Counted from the stretch's first letter, positions 9,094 through 18,775 are shown. The stretch is DNA of 64,000 nt from GCA-020343675 sp964462945 (GCA_964462945.1 CAYWZW010000016.1:14932-78931); one strand, 5' to 3'. Notes: a model not told the origin generated them from the sequence alone. Made by a program: numbers and translations.

Positions 9094-9165
9094 AGTCAAG
9101 GGCTACCGCTCCGGCTCTCTCCCACAAACCGCCTCCCGGCTGTCACGAGGAGGGGATGGTTAGAA
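9094..9165 (-). repeat. Family A dispersed repeat, copy 3
   Basis: Reads AAGGGCTACCGCTCCGGCTC, CCACAAACCGCCTCCCGGC, then TGTCACGAGGAGGGGATGG. Confidence 0.82.
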
Positions 9166-9264
9166 GCAACAATTGAAGCTGCACTCGAAACGTCTTAGAA
9201 TGAAGTCTATACGTTCTTCATACAGTCTCGATGTTGGCCGAGAGGCGAAGTTGAGGAATCTGCT

Positions 9265-10419
9265 ATGATCCAGGGTGGCGCACTAAGGCAACTAACGCAT
9301 TCTCGCCCAAGTCGCGTGAATTCATTTATCACCTTGGGAGCAGTATTCAGCCTGTTAGGCTATTTCCCAGCTGTTCTTGAGAGTTCTCAACCGACAGAAA
9401 CTGAATGGATTCTCGCGAGTGACAAACGCACATTGGTCTGGGGCGTCAAAGGCGGGATTGTGTTCGCCGTTTGGCCCAGTGGTCTTGGGACAGAGGGTGT
9501 TGGAGGGCCACGAGGCCTGTTTCGGATTGGATGCGAGCGCGACGGGAAAATGACCCTCGTCAACTTCATTGCGGTTGACCCGATCGTCAAAGGCGAGAGA
9601 GGGTTCAGCGAATTGGAGCTGAGTTCCATTATCACGCAAGACGAACCCGTAGCACTAAGGAGGGGAAAGTTCATCTGGCCCTATTCCGAATACCCGCCCT
9701 CGAAGGTCAAGAACCAGGCCAACACAGTCGAGGATATGCAGGGTCTGTCAGTACCAGGGTGGTTTTCGCAGCCGTCGGCGGGAGTGGAGCAGCTCAATGT
9801 CGCCTTCGAGGTTGAGAGGTTCAGCAATGGCGCTCACGCTTGGATCGTAGCGTCGGTCCGCAGCGATACACCACAGGAAGTAACCTTTACGATCCATGCG
9901 GCTCCGGATAGCACACCGATGGAAAGTTGTATCTTGACCGCAACGATGGGAAACTACATCCGTGCGAGGCACCTTTGGCTTCAGGACCGCGTTGTCTATA
10001 GCAAGACGCTCTGGCCGGATCCTGTAACAGCCGGTGTCGGATCTGTGGGGTTTACACCTCCTGAGTTCTTCGAGGAAAGTTCGATGTGCCGTTTGAGGAA
10101 CGGTTCGCTTATCGTTATGCTCACTACTGACGAGGACGACCCGTCGAAGATCCTGCCGAAACTTGCTCACTGGCACTACCAAGGGTGCAAGGTCACACAG
10201 TACTGGCGAGCCTATCCGCACAAGGAGCATCCCCTGCGTATCCGCGTGAATGGACGGTTCACGTATTGGATGTCCCGCAGCCCGATCCCCAACGGTGTGG
10301 CCTATGAGAACTTTGAACTTGTGCAGGATTACTTTGAGGGGCAACAATTTGTTTTCGGCCTAACCGAATCATCACCGACACAGTTCGAGTTGACCGCGGA
10401 GCCACCGAAACCTCCATAG
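9265..10419 (+). CDS. Secreted protein of unknown function
   Basis: The 384-residue protein starts at an ATG with GAGGAA about eight bases upstream. A hydrophobic stretch at residues 21-38 (FITLGAVFSLLGYFPAVL) after a basic N-terminus suggests an uncleaved anchor or signal peptide. The rest is rich in beta-strand-like sequence with many aromatic residues (for example KFIWPYSEYPP, LAHWHYQGCKVTQYWRAYP), consistent with an all-beta domain. I recognise no family and no catalytic motif. It sits alone between family A repeats. Confidence 0.75.
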   Translation: MIQGGALRQLTHSRPSRVNSFITLGAVFSLLGYFPAVLESSQPTETEWILASDKRTLVWGVKGGIVFAVWPSGLGTEGVGGPRGLFRIGCERDGKMTLVNFIAVDPIVKGERGFSELELSSIITQDEPVALRRGKFIWPYSEYPPSKVKNQANTVEDMQGLSVPGWFSQPSAGVEQLNVAFEVERFSNGAHAWIVASVRSDTPQEVTFTIHAAPDSTPMESCILTATMGNYIRARHLWLQDRVVYSKTLWPDPVTAGVGSVGFTPPEFFEESSMCRLRNGSLIVMLTTDEDDPSKILPKLAHWHYQGCKVTQYWRAYPHKEHPLRIRVNGRFTYWMSRSPIPNGVAYENFELVQDYFEGQQFVFGLTESSPTQFELTAEPPKPP

Positions 10420-10439
10420 ACGACCTCAAAAGATGGCCA

Positions 10440-10515
10440 TTCAGGGCTCCCATTCCAGCTCTCCACCAAACCGCCTCCTGGCTGTCGTGGGTGGGGTATG
10501 GGTGGCTGAGGGCTG
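10440..10515 (-). repeat. Family A dispersed repeat, copy 4
   Basis: Reads CAGGGCTCCCATTCCAGCTC, CACCAAACCGCCTCCTGGC, TGTCGTGGGTGGGG. It directly adjoins an ankyrin tail on its right, giving the clearest example of the repeat/tail pairing. Confidence 0.82.
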
Positions 10516-10590
10516 GTTATTCCTTGGCGCCGTGCTTGGGCAGTAGATCGCCGATGGGGGTGTAGCCGAGGTGGCGAGGTGCAAGCCCAC
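10516..10590 (-). pseudogene. Ankyrin-repeat gene tail fragment beside family A copy 4
   Basis: The minus strand reads HLGYTPIGDLLPKHGAKE then a stop, the characteristic end of an ankyrin-repeat protein. The frame continues upstream to about 10906 but overlaps the next real gene there and loses ankyrin character. Confidence 0.6.
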
Positions 10591-10735
10591 CATCATTCCA
10601 GGATGATCTATGAGAGCTGGCCGACCTCGTGAGCTTGCGGGCAAGTCCAACGAACGGTAAGATGGTGAACATCAGCAGCCTTTCGGTTGCACTGTTCGCA
10701 TTCAGAAATGGAAGGATTTCATTGGAGGACGAACG

Positions 10736-11797
10736 ATGGCAACAGCAAGGCGACACTGCACTCGTCGCCGATTTCTCGGCGTTGCCGCCGCCTCCACGGT
10801 GGTTGCGGCGCTCGGACGGTCGGGCCGGGCCTCTGCGAAGAGTCTCGACAAGCCGCCGAATCGCAAAATGATCCTGTCGTTCTATTGTGACGACACGGGT
10901 CCTCATGTGGCCGGGGCCAAGGCCTTTGAGACCTTCCTCGACTACTGCGCCCGTCAGGGCATCGCTGGGGAATCAAGTGCCATCCTTGGTGTGAGCGGCC
11001 ACAGCATCTCTCGCAACCCGAACGAGGAGGAAAAGGCATACCTTAGGCAAGTCGGGCAAGCGCATGGATGCGGCATTGATACGCACATGGAGCTGATGAC
11101 GCACCACGGCCTGTTTGATTTCGATGCCGATCGCCAGCGAGAGGGCGCTGCCCACGAGGGACTGTGGCTGCACGAGCCTGGGATTGCCGTGGAGGAATAC
11201 CAGCGTTACTTCGCCAGTATCATTGCGGAGGGGCGGCGTGCCGCAGTGCGGTTCACAGGATTGACTTGGCCGGGCTGCGGCTGCGATGCCTGCACTCGCC
11301 GGTACGCCGAGTTGCGTGCAAGCGGCCACGCGGAGCCGAACCCCGCCGTCTGGAAAGCGCTGCTCAATCTGGCCAAAGAAGGGGGATTCCGCGGGCGCAC
11401 TATCCCCTGCTTCTTTAATTCCAGCGAAACTGACTATGGCATGCATCGCAAGGCCAGCGACGGGAAGTATGGCGTCTACGACCTGATGCCCAACGCCGAA
11501 GACCGCTTTGGCATCTGGGAGAACAACCCCAAGCGAGTCGACCCCGATTACTACCTCACGGAAGATGGCAAGTCGGGCATCCTCGTTCGTCATCTCCAGT
11601 CCGGCGCGCCCTATTGTATCTGGTACGCTCATTGGCAAGGCTTGAACCCCGCGAAAGGCGTCGGCTGGCCGGCGTTCGTCACGGTGGTGGAACGGATCAA
11701 GAGGTATCTGTCTGACCGTGTGGTGTGGATGCGTCCCAGCGAGATCACAGATCGCTATCACGCCACGGGAGGATGGAGCTTCCTGGAGAATGTGTAG
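10736..11797 (+). CDS. Tat-exported protein, polysaccharide-deacetylase-like fold suspected
   Basis: The 353-residue protein has GGAGG seven bases before its ATG and a twin-arginine signal (TRRRFLGVAAASTVVAALG, residues 9-27), so it is exported folded. After residue 45 it reads MILSFYCDDTGPHVAGAKAF, and around 117-125 HMELMTHHG. A D-D pair and a later His cluster at strand ends resemble the metal site of the NodB/polysaccharide deacetylase superfamily, but the match is weak. A CGCDAC cysteine cluster lies near residue 182-187. It is followed after 97 bases by a Tat Gfo/Idh gene on the same strand, suggesting shared sugar metabolism. Confidence 0.6.
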   Translation: MATARRHCTRRRFLGVAAASTVVAALGRSGRASAKSLDKPPNRKMILSFYCDDTGPHVAGAKAFETFLDYCARQGIAGESSAILGVSGHSISRNPNEEEKAYLRQVGQAHGCGIDTHMELMTHHGLFDFDADRQREGAAHEGLWLHEPGIAVEEYQRYFASIIAEGRRAAVRFTGLTWPGCGCDACTRRYAELRASGHAEPNPAVWKALLNLAKEGGFRGRTIPCFFNSSETDYGMHRKASDGKYGVYDLMPNAEDRFGIWENNPKRVDPDYYLTEDGKSGILVRHLQSGAPYCIWYAHWQGLNPAKGVGWPAFVTVVERIKRYLSDRVVWMRPSEITDRYHATGGWSFLENV

Positions 11798-11894
11798 CGG
11801 GACAAGGGGCTCTTAGCCTGGCGCCAAAAGCATCATGATGACGTCCAGGCCAAGACCCGGAAACTCAAGTTCTATACCCTACGGAGAATTCGAC

Positions 11895-13265
11895 ATGAGA
11901 CATTATTCTAACACACGAAGTTCGATTCGGCGCAAGTCCTCACGTCGGGACGTTTTGAAGTGGAGCGGGAAGGCGGTTGCAGCATCCGTGCTGGCGGGGG
12001 TCGGCATACCTGCGGTGTATGCGGCGGAGGATGGCACCACTCGACTGGCTCTGATCGGCTGTGGCGGTCGCGGCTGCGGAGCGGCGGCGAATGCGTTCGA
12101 TTCGCCCAATGGGCCGGTCAAACTGGTAGCGATGGCGGACTTCTTCGAGAACCGGCTGGCCAACGCCCACAAGGTCTTGAGCGAGCAGTACGGCGCGTGG
12201 ATGGATGTGCCGGCGGAGCGGCGATTCGCAGGCTTCGAGGCCTGGCGCCAGGCGATTGACGTTCTGCGCCCTGGTGATGTGGCGATGCTGACCGGCTACG
12301 CGGGCTTTCGGCCGAGGCAATTGGAATATGCGGTGGAGAGGGGTATTAACGTGTTTATGGAAAAGTCGTTTGCGACGGACCCGCCGGCTGTTCGACGCGT
12401 GATCAAGGCGGGAGAGGCCGCCGAGAAGAAGAACCTCAAGATCGCCGCTGGCTTGCAGTGCCGGCACTCGCAAAATCGCCAGGAACTCATCAAACGTATC
12501 CGCGACGGGCAGCTCGGCGACATTCAGCTTATCCGTGCCTACCGGATGCAGCCGTGCGGTCCGCTGGGCCCGCGGCCGGCGGCTGTGAAAGATCTGCACT
12601 GGCAGATTCGCAACTTCACACATTTCCTTTGGGTGTCGGGTGGGCTCTTCGCGGAGATGAACATTCATCAGATCGACGAGATCTGCTGGATCAAGGATGC
12701 CTGGCCGGTGTCCGCGCACGGCATCAGCGGGCGCGCCGCCAACAGTACCGACTGCGGCCAGAACCTCGACTCGTTCACCATCGAGTGGACGTTTTCCGAC
12801 GGCACCAAGGCGTTTGACGTGGTCCGCTGGCTCCCGAACTGCCACCCTGAATTCGCCACGTATATCCACGGGACCCGATGCGCCGCGCAGTTCTCCGGCA
12901 GCAATCATGAAGGGACGGTGCACACTTATAAGGACCAGCGATGCTCTGGCGACAACGTGGCCTGGCGCGCGCCGAAGGAAGCTGTTACGCCCTGGCAGGC
13001 GGAGTGGGACGTGTTGCTCGATGCCATCCGCCGCGACCGTCCGCACAATGAGGCTAAACGTGCCGCTCTCTCGAATCTGGCGGACATCATAGGCCGGGCG
13101 GCGGCCCATTCCGGCAGGATCATCACGTGGGAGCAAGCGATGGCCTCCGACTTCCGGTTTTGCCCGGACATCGACCGTCTCACCGACCAGAGCGCTCCAC
13201 CCATACAAGCCGATGCCCAGGGCCGCTACCCCGTGCCAATTCCAGGTCAATGGACGGAGATCTGA
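11895..13265 (+). CDS. Tat-exported Gfo/Idh/MocA-family oxidoreductase
   Basis: The 456-residue protein starts at the ATG preceded by CGGAG; an in-frame ATG at 11835 has no ribosome site. The twin-arginine signal is SSRRDVLKWSGKAVAASVLAG. A Rossmann NAD(P) motif follows (LALIGCGGRGCG, about residue 51-62), then a C-terminal alpha/beta domain with substrate-binding motifs such as the Asn/His-rich MNIHQIDEICWI. Family enzymes oxidise sugars or cyclitols with a tightly bound or exchangeable NAD(P). The normally conserved E-K-P lysine motif reads E-K-S here (VFMEKSFATD). It probably works with the preceding deacetylase-like protein in the periplasm. Substrate unknown. Confidence 0.85.
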   Translation: MRHYSNTRSSIRRKSSRRDVLKWSGKAVAASVLAGVGIPAVYAAEDGTTRLALIGCGGRGCGAAANAFDSPNGPVKLVAMADFFENRLANAHKVLSEQYGAWMDVPAERRFAGFEAWRQAIDVLRPGDVAMLTGYAGFRPRQLEYAVERGINVFMEKSFATDPPAVRRVIKAGEAAEKKNLKIAAGLQCRHSQNRQELIKRIRDGQLGDIQLIRAYRMQPCGPLGPRPAAVKDLHWQIRNFTHFLWVSGGLFAEMNIHQIDEICWIKDAWPVSAHGISGRAANSTDCGQNLDSFTIEWTFSDGTKAFDVVRWLPNCHPEFATYIHGTRCAAQFSGSNHEGTVHTYKDQRCSGDNVAWRAPKEAVTPWQAEWDVLLDAIRRDRPHNEAKRAALSNLADIIGRAAAHSGRIITWEQAMASDFRFCPDIDRLTDQSAPPIQADAQGRYPVPIPGQWTEI

Positions 13266-13387
13266 CGGATGAGTGGCTAAAGTGAACTGAGGTGAGGCAA
13301 TGTCCACCCCGCCTTTAGGCACTCTCAACTTCAGGCACTCCGAGCTTGAAGCCAGGCCTGCCAAGTCTATAGTTTGGTCTGATTGAT

Positions 13388-15352
13388 TTATCCCTTACGG
13401 ACTCCGGCAAGGGCCTTTCGGGCTCTCTGCCTCGTACCGTCGTTCGTTGACTTCTCAACCACCATTTGCAGCACTCCCCGGCGCTGGTCCCTGGAAATGC
13501 CGCGAACGTCCTGGCCGGCAATTCGGACCATGGCTGAATAGACTTCCTCGGCGACCGCCGGGTCGTCAGCGAGGCTCGTCAGAAACTCCAGGGCACTGGC
13601 GCTTGGCGCTTCCCCCAAAGCGGCGATGGCCTGACGCTTCTCTTCGAGCTGCTTGACGCGGGGCCACAGGTCCTTGATCCTGGTCACCTTTTCTTCGTTG
13701 CTGAGGTTTTTGTTGCCGCGCACGTACTGGAGGTAACCACGCATACCCAGCACCTGATGGGACGTCTTCTTCGCCGACGTGGCCAACGTCAACAGAGCTT
13801 GCCCCACCTCGCTGTCCTCGGGCCAGTTGTTCGGCCAAGTTGATAAGATGCGCACGGCCTCGTCCTGGATCGCAGGCTCAGCGTTATCGACGGAGGATTT
13901 GACCGCCGCCAGCGCTTCCGGCCCGCCTGCGATGGCGAGCGCATGGAGCCCGATCATGTGGATCTCATTGTCGCGGCTCTGCGTCAGGGGCAGCAGGTGC
14001 GGGATGCAACTCTGGCTGCAACGGCCGCTGATCGACAGCAGAGCCTTTCTGATGCCTGACCGTTCACTGGGACTGTCGGTGCTTTGAAGCAGCTTGACGA
14101 GATCGGCCGTCTGTCTGTCCTGGCCGATGATGCCGATTGTCTCTGCCGCCGCGCCCCGAATGCCGGCATCAGTATCGTTCAGGCTCGACACGACCGCAGG
14201 AAGGGCTTCGCTGATTTGCCTCTGACCGGCCAGCTCGATGAGAATCTGCTGCCGCTTACCTCTCGCTTGCGGAAGGCGGCCGAGCAGGTCGGAATCCACC
14301 TCTTTGCCAGGCAGCCTGACCAGCGTTTCCATGGCGGCTTGTTCCAGCTTGGCATCGTCCTCTATCGCAGCCTCCAGCAAGACTGGCACGCACGAGACAT
14401 CGCCCAGGCGGACCAGGATGTTGATGGCCGTGATGCGCAGATCTGTCGGGCCACTCCGGGCCGTATTCTGAACAATCGCAAGTACGGCAGAGTCTCTACG
14501 ATCGGCTATGGCCAACAGCAGCATGGGGCGCCGGTCCGGACTTAACTGGGCCAACTCGGCTGCCAACGCCTCGGTCACGTCACGACCGGGAAGCTCGCGA
14601 GCCGTGCGCAAGCCGATGCCGAGCCTTTTTCTGTCTTGCGAGCGCAACTGCTCCATCAACAAGGGGACACCGGCGGACTTCCGGGCCAGAATGGCGCCGC
14701 GGATCGCTTCCAAATGTCTCTGGTCGGGTACATCCGCTTGGCGAACCGCGTCGTACAGCGTGACGGCTTCGGTAGTCTTGTTCTGCGTCAGGAACCGCTC
14801 CGCACATAGAACGCAGCCTTCGGCTGCCGCCGAACGAACGCCGGCCGGCGCACCGGCCAGGGATTGCGTCAGTGCGTTGGTCGCTTGCTGGCCGCCGATG
14901 TGTCCCAACGCCACGGCGGCGGCCGATGCGACATCAGCGTTGGCGTCGCTGAGTTTCTGCGTGAGACCATCAACGGCCTGGGCGTCACGACGCACGCCAA
15001 TCGAATTGATCGCCCCGACGAGCAGCCGACCTTCTAACTTGGTCATCGCGTTGCGCAGCGCGGCATCGGCGGCGGGTCCGGGGATCGCTTCGAGGGCGAT
15101 CCGTGCCCACGACGCCAGCTCCTTGTCCGCCAACAACGGCGCCAGGGCGGGGACGGCTTGCTCGGTGCCGTAGATGGCCAGTTGTTTACAGGTAAAAGCC
15201 TTCTGGCCCGCGGCGGCATCTGACTGCAACACGGCGATCAGGTCGTTCTCCTTTACGTCTGCGGCCGGGCGATCCTGAGCGATGGTGCCGGCCGATGCAG
15301 TGACTACGATGAGAATGACACACCAGGTGAAATGCCGTTTCTTGATTATCAT
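13388..15352 (-). CDS. Secreted HEAT-repeat protein
   Basis: The 654-residue protein begins with a signal peptide (IIKKRHFTWCVILIVVTASAGTIAQ). From about residue 35 to 520 it consists of about 30-residue helical repeats with the HEAT/PBS-lyase pattern (ALAPLLADKELASWARIALEAI, AVALGHIGGQQATNALTQSL, VVSSLNDTDAGIRGAAAETI). Such solenoids mediate protein contacts; no enzyme motif is seen. It lies 44 bases after a Tat Gfo/Idh gene on the same strand and is probably co-transcribed with it, which suggests it scaffolds or partners that enzyme. The next gene on the opposite strand converges on it at 13265 with no clear terminator between. Confidence 0.85.
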   Translation of the reverse strand: MIIKKRHFTWCVILIVVTASAGTIAQDRPAADVKENDLIAVLQSDAAAGQKAFTCKQLAIYGTEQAVPALAPLLADKELASWARIALEAIPGPAADAALRNAMTKLEGRLLVGAINSIGVRRDAQAVDGLTQKLSDANADVASAAAVALGHIGGQQATNALTQSLAGAPAGVRSAAAEGCVLCAERFLTQNKTTEAVTLYDAVRQADVPDQRHLEAIRGAILARKSAGVPLLMEQLRSQDRKRLGIGLRTARELPGRDVTEALAAELAQLSPDRRPMLLLAIADRRDSAVLAIVQNTARSGPTDLRITAINILVRLGDVSCVPVLLEAAIEDDAKLEQAAMETLVRLPGKEVDSDLLGRLPQARGKRQQILIELAGQRQISEALPAVVSSLNDTDAGIRGAAAETIGIIGQDRQTADLVKLLQSTDSPSERSGIRKALLSISGRCSQSCIPHLLPLTQSRDNEIHMIGLHALAIAGGPEALAAVKSSVDNAEPAIQDEAVRILSTWPNNWPEDSEVGQALLTLATSAKKTSHQVLGMRGYLQYVRGNKNLSNEEKVTRIKDLWPRVKQLEEKRQAIAALGEAPSASALEFLTSLADDPAVAEEVYSAMVRIAGQDVRGISRDQRRGVLQMVVEKSTNDGTRQRARKALAGVRKG

Positions 15353-15396
15353 GATTATCCTCGCAGTTTGGGTGGTTTCTTTCGAAAAATCGGACG

Positions 15397-16677
15397 CTAT
15401 ATCCGCCAGGGTTCCCGCAAGGCCTCAGACCGCAACCGGTTCGCCTGCTCGTCACCAATGAACTCATTCTTCTTCGGGTCGTACCTGACCTTGCGGTCAA
15501 GGAACAGGGCGATGTTGGCGGCGTGACAGGCGATATGGGCCCAGCAGGCCGCGTCGGCGTTGGCCCGGGTCAGTGCTCGCGTCTTGACACAATCGAGGAA
15601 ATTCCGCACGTGGAAATCAGCGGGGTAGCCCGGTATCTTGGTCCCTCTCCTAAGGAGCAGTGATTGAGAACTTGCGGCGAACTCCGCATCGTCGCTCGTC
15701 TCGACCCAGCCGGTTTCGCCTTCGAAACGGACCGGACACGATCCCATCGGCAGCCATCCGTCGTTGCGCATGACGAGTTTGACGCCGTTGGCGTAGCGGG
15801 CGTGCAATTGACCGTTGACCGGCTCGTACTCCACGGGCGCCGTGTCGTCGGCCTTGTTGGCCCACTGGCACAGGTCAACGCAGTGTGAGCCCCATTCGAG
15901 GCACCCGCCTCCGACCATGCCGCCGCCTTTTTCGAAGTGGAAGGCGCCCATCAGTTTGCGGTTGTAGGGCCGCCAAGCGGCGGGCCCGAGGTACATGTCC
16001 CAATCCACCTGCTCTCGGGGCGGCTCCGGCTCAGCCGGGAGCCACCCGCTCATCTCGGTCCCCAGGCCGCCGGGGTGAGCGTGGAGGGTGCGGAGCGGGC
16101 CGAGCTTGCCTGTCTGGGCCAAGTCGACTGCATACGCGAAGTTGGGCAGGCTGCGGCGTTGCGTGCCAGCCTGGAATACGCGACCCGTGCGGCGAAAGAT
16201 ATCCGCCAGCGCCAGGCTCTGGGCGATGTTCTTTGTGCAAGGCTTTTCGCAATAGACGTCCTTGCCTGCCTTAGCTGCCATCGTAGCAGCCGTCGCGTGC
16301 CAGTTCGGACCGGTCGCGATCAGGACCGCGTCGATATCATCGCGGGCGAGCAGCTCGCGCATATCGATATACGCCGTACAGTCTTTGTCGCCGTTTTGGG
16401 CATCGACCATGTCCTTGGCACGCTGCCGGTTGTCGCCCCGCACGTCACAGATGGCCACGCACCGCAAATCAGGCTCCCTCAGGAAGCACCCGAGCACATA
16501 ACGGCCGCGATTGCCGATCCCGATGGCGCCGAGCGAGATTCGCTCGCTGGGGGCCACGCTGCCATTCTTGCCTAACGCCGCACCTGGGATAACCTGGGCC
16601 ACCGCCAGGCAGGCGCCAGCCTGTACTGCCGTCTTAAGAAACCGCCGCCGGTTCAGACCAACTCCTTCTGTACGCAT
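15397..16677 (-). CDS. Tat-exported Gfo/Idh/MocA-family oxidoreductase
   Basis: The 426-residue protein is taken from the ATG at 16677, which has GGAGG seven bases upstream; the frame is open further to 16758 but without a ribosome site. The Tat signal is NRRRFLKTAVQAGACLAVAQ. Then come the NAD(P)-binding motif (LGAIGIGNRGRY), the ATGPNWHA segment and the canonical lysine motif (VYCEKPCTKN). The C-terminal domain contains WDMYLGPAAWRPYN and GSHCVDLCQWA, common in planctomycete secreted members. It heads a two-gene unit with the HEAT protein. It presumably oxidises a sugar derivative outside the cytoplasm; its substrate and how NAD is supplied are unknown. Confidence 0.88.
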   Translation of the reverse strand: MRTEGVGLNRRRFLKTAVQAGACLAVAQVIPGAALGKNGSVAPSERISLGAIGIGNRGRYVLGCFLREPDLRCVAICDVRGDNRQRAKDMVDAQNGDKDCTAYIDMRELLARDDIDAVLIATGPNWHATAATMAAKAGKDVYCEKPCTKNIAQSLALADIFRRTGRVFQAGTQRRSLPNFAYAVDLAQTGKLGPLRTLHAHPGGLGTEMSGWLPAEPEPPREQVDWDMYLGPAAWRPYNRKLMGAFHFEKGGGMVGGGCLEWGSHCVDLCQWANKADDTAPVEYEPVNGQLHARYANGVKLVMRNDGWLPMGSCPVRFEGETGWVETSDDAEFAASSQSLLLRRGTKIPGYPADFHVRNFLDCVKTRALTRANADAACWAHIACHAANIALFLDRKVRYDPKKNEFIGDEQANRLRSEALREPWRI

Positions 16678-16894
16678 ACTTGACCTCCCACTGAGTTTAT
16701 CACCAACATCACTGGCCACATACCTGAAGAGTATAGCTGGAAATCCCATCCTGTGCAAAGCGATTCTCTCACCCCGGATTCACCATTCACCAGAAGGGAT
16801 TGGTAATTGGTGATTGGTGGTAGCATGAGCGGATCCGCAGGCGTAGCCGCGAAGCGCTTTATTAGACTCTTGCCCGCCACGCGGATCGGCGGGC

Positions 16895-16922
16895 TTGTCC
16901 ACAACGGGTTGTCCGCTATAAT
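16895..16922 (+). promoter_or_regulatory. Sigma-70-like promoter for the sialidase-like gene
   Basis: TTGTCC at 16895-16900, a 16-base spacer and a perfect TATAAT at 16917-16922, 125 bases before the start codon at 17047. The remaining gap from 16678 holds no other feature that I can see. Confidence 0.55.
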
Positions 16923-17046
16923 GGGGCAGCGCCAGGCGAGGTTTGCATGCACATCAGAGCCTGGCCGAGGTGCTTGATGCCAAACGAAATGCAGAGCGCC
17001 GCATGATGGTCTCGTATAGAAGATGTCTGTCTTGGGAGGTGAAATC

Positions 17047-18399
17047 ATGCCACTGGTTCCCCATGGGTTCGCCCAACACCCCGCTGGCAGCAAACTTGTG
17101 ACATCGCAACAACGAATCACTCGCCGCCGGTTCCTGGTTACCACAGCGGCAGCCGCCGGCGGGATGCTGATGCCGGGCGAACACAGGCTCGGCGCCGGTC
17201 CAACTGTCGCCCCGTCCGACGTGACCTCAACGGACCATTTCTGGTATCGGCCGCAGCCGGCGGGTCCCTACATTGACTCGCAGCGCGACAACAAAGCGTT
17301 CGGCTTTGACGATGCAACCATTTTCCTCTCGCAGGACAATGCCCGTACCTGGCCGCACAGCATTCCGTTTGCCGACGCTCGCAACATTACGTTTAGCTCG
17401 ATTCTGAAGAACGGCAACATAATCTTCGCCACTGGCTCAAGGTTGCACGTCAGCACCGACAATCTCAAGACGTATAAGCCAATCACGGTGAAAGATGCCA
17501 CCGGCGCCGATTACATCCCGCATGAGCCGCAAAATCCGGAGAATCCGGGCTGGTATTTCCACCCTCTCGATGGTGTTCATACCTGGGATGTAAACGGCGT
17601 TGAGATGCTTGTGTGGGGTAATTACTGCAATGTCCTCGGTGGTGCGGCCCCGGTCAACATTTACTACTCAACAGACAACGGCAATACCGTAAAGATCGCG
17701 TATGCCTTCGGACAAAACCCCAACTATCGCGATAACGGCTCCGAAGGTGGAGGCTCGAAAGGCACGCTACTCGGCGACCCCAACAATCCGGTCATTTGCC
17801 GCCATGTTCACTGCGTGGCGTATAACCCTTCCGAAAACGCGTTCTATGCGTGCACGGGTGACCGCGATATAGCAGATAAGCATGAGTGCCATTGGTTGAA
17901 AGGGGTTTATGATGCGGATAATGACAAATGGCGCTGGACGGTCATCGTCTCGGCTTCGTCGAACTCCCGCTACAAATCCGGCGGCATTAACTTTGTCGAT
18001 GGAAAACTCTACTGGATTGCCGACGCCAACGGGCCCGAGCCATACGACCGAGGAATCTTTCGGTGCGACGCGGCCGACATCGCCAGGCCCGAGGCGCACA
18101 CGATGCTTTTCAACCCGCAATACGAATCCGCAAATATGATCATTCAGGACGGCGTGATTCTGGCCTCTCATTGTGCTCCCGCATCCCCGTATGCCACAGG
18201 GTTTATTGTCTCCATGGATATGGGGCGGACGTGGGCGCAATATGATCTCAAAGAATATGGCAGGCGTTCACCGGTTCGCTTCCACAAGAAGAATAGTGAT
18301 GGGTGGTTTCGCGTGGACCTGCGATCGGGATGGATCAAGCGTGCCGAGGTGTTGTTTATCAAACCTAAGCAAGCCTTCAGCTCTTCCGGCTTGAGATAG
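17047..18399 (+). CDS. Tat-exported sialidase-like beta-propeller protein
   Basis: The 450-residue protein starts at the ATG with GGGAGG seven bases upstream rather than the ATG at 17023. The Tat signal is TRRRFLVTTAAAAGGMLM. The remaining chain has repeated propeller blades with BNR/Asp-box-like strands: LSQDNARTW, VSTDNLKTY, YSTDNGNTV and VSMDMGRTW. Asp-box propellers form the core of sialidases and related glycosidases, and often only bind glycans. The sialidase catalytic arginine triad and Tyr/Glu pair cannot be assigned confidently, so enzymatic activity is uncertain. It is monocistronic and followed by a family B repeat. Confidence 0.75.
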   Translation: MPLVPHGFAQHPAGSKLVTSQQRITRRRFLVTTAAAAGGMLMPGEHRLGAGPTVAPSDVTSTDHFWYRPQPAGPYIDSQRDNKAFGFDDATIFLSQDNARTWPHSIPFADARNITFSSILKNGNIIFATGSRLHVSTDNLKTYKPITVKDATGADYIPHEPQNPENPGWYFHPLDGVHTWDVNGVEMLVWGNYCNVLGGAAPVNIYYSTDNGNTVKIAYAFGQNPNYRDNGSEGGGSKGTLLGDPNNPVICRHVHCVAYNPSENAFYACTGDRDIADKHECHWLKGVYDADNDKWRWTVIVSASSNSRYKSGGINFVDGKLYWIADANGPEPYDRGIFRCDAADIARPEAHTMLFNPQYESANMIIQDGVILASHCAPASPYATGFIVSMDMGRTWAQYDLKEYGRRSPVRFHKKNSDGWFRVDLRSGWIKRAEVLFIKPKQAFSSSGLR

Positions 18400-18584
18400 T
18401 TCATTGAATACTTTGACGCCCGATAAATTTTTTGAAAATTGCGTCCTTGGCCCAAAAATGAACATGTATTCGGGTTCGATCAGGGCAAAATCAGTATCTG
18501 TAGTGTCATTTTGGAGACATACCGTGTCAAGGAAATGTGACGTTTCTGGTAGGTCACAAAAATGGGGCTGTCTTGGGGCTGCGT
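18400..18584 (-). repeat. Family B dispersed repeat core, copy 2
   Basis: Starts GTTCATTGAATACTTTGACG and contains GCGTCCTTGGCCCAAAA, GGGCAAAATCAGTATCTGT, GTCATTTTGGAGACATA and TGTCAAGGAAATGTGACG, in the same order as the other copies. Confidence 0.88.
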
Positions 18585-18760
18585 CACTTCCTTACATTCT
18601 CTGCTTGCGGCAGTTTCGCTCGCCATTAGTTGGCCTTTTCCGGCTTGCTCCAGGCTGGTAGAGGTCGATTAGATTGTTCAATGACTCCAACGTGTGTGGG
18701 TGAGTGTCACCGAGCTTCAGACAGCGGCCCTCCAATGCTTCCCAGAGAAGTCAGCATCCA
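18585..18760 (-). pseudogene. Decayed TPR gene tail (family B, copy 2)
   Basis: On the minus strand the frame reads LKLGDTHPHTLESLNNLIDL, a TPR repeat, followed by a frameshifted version of the usual KPEKAEEWRAKLPQ ending. It abuts the end of the FucI-like gene. Confidence 0.7.
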
Positions 18761-18775
18761 GTTTAAGGTCGGCCG

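Noticed and set aside
11940..13364. 474-codon minus-strand frame opposite the Gfo/Idh gene
   Set aside because: The plus strand has the Tat signal, Rossmann motif and ribosome site; the opposite frame is Arg/His-rich nonsense.
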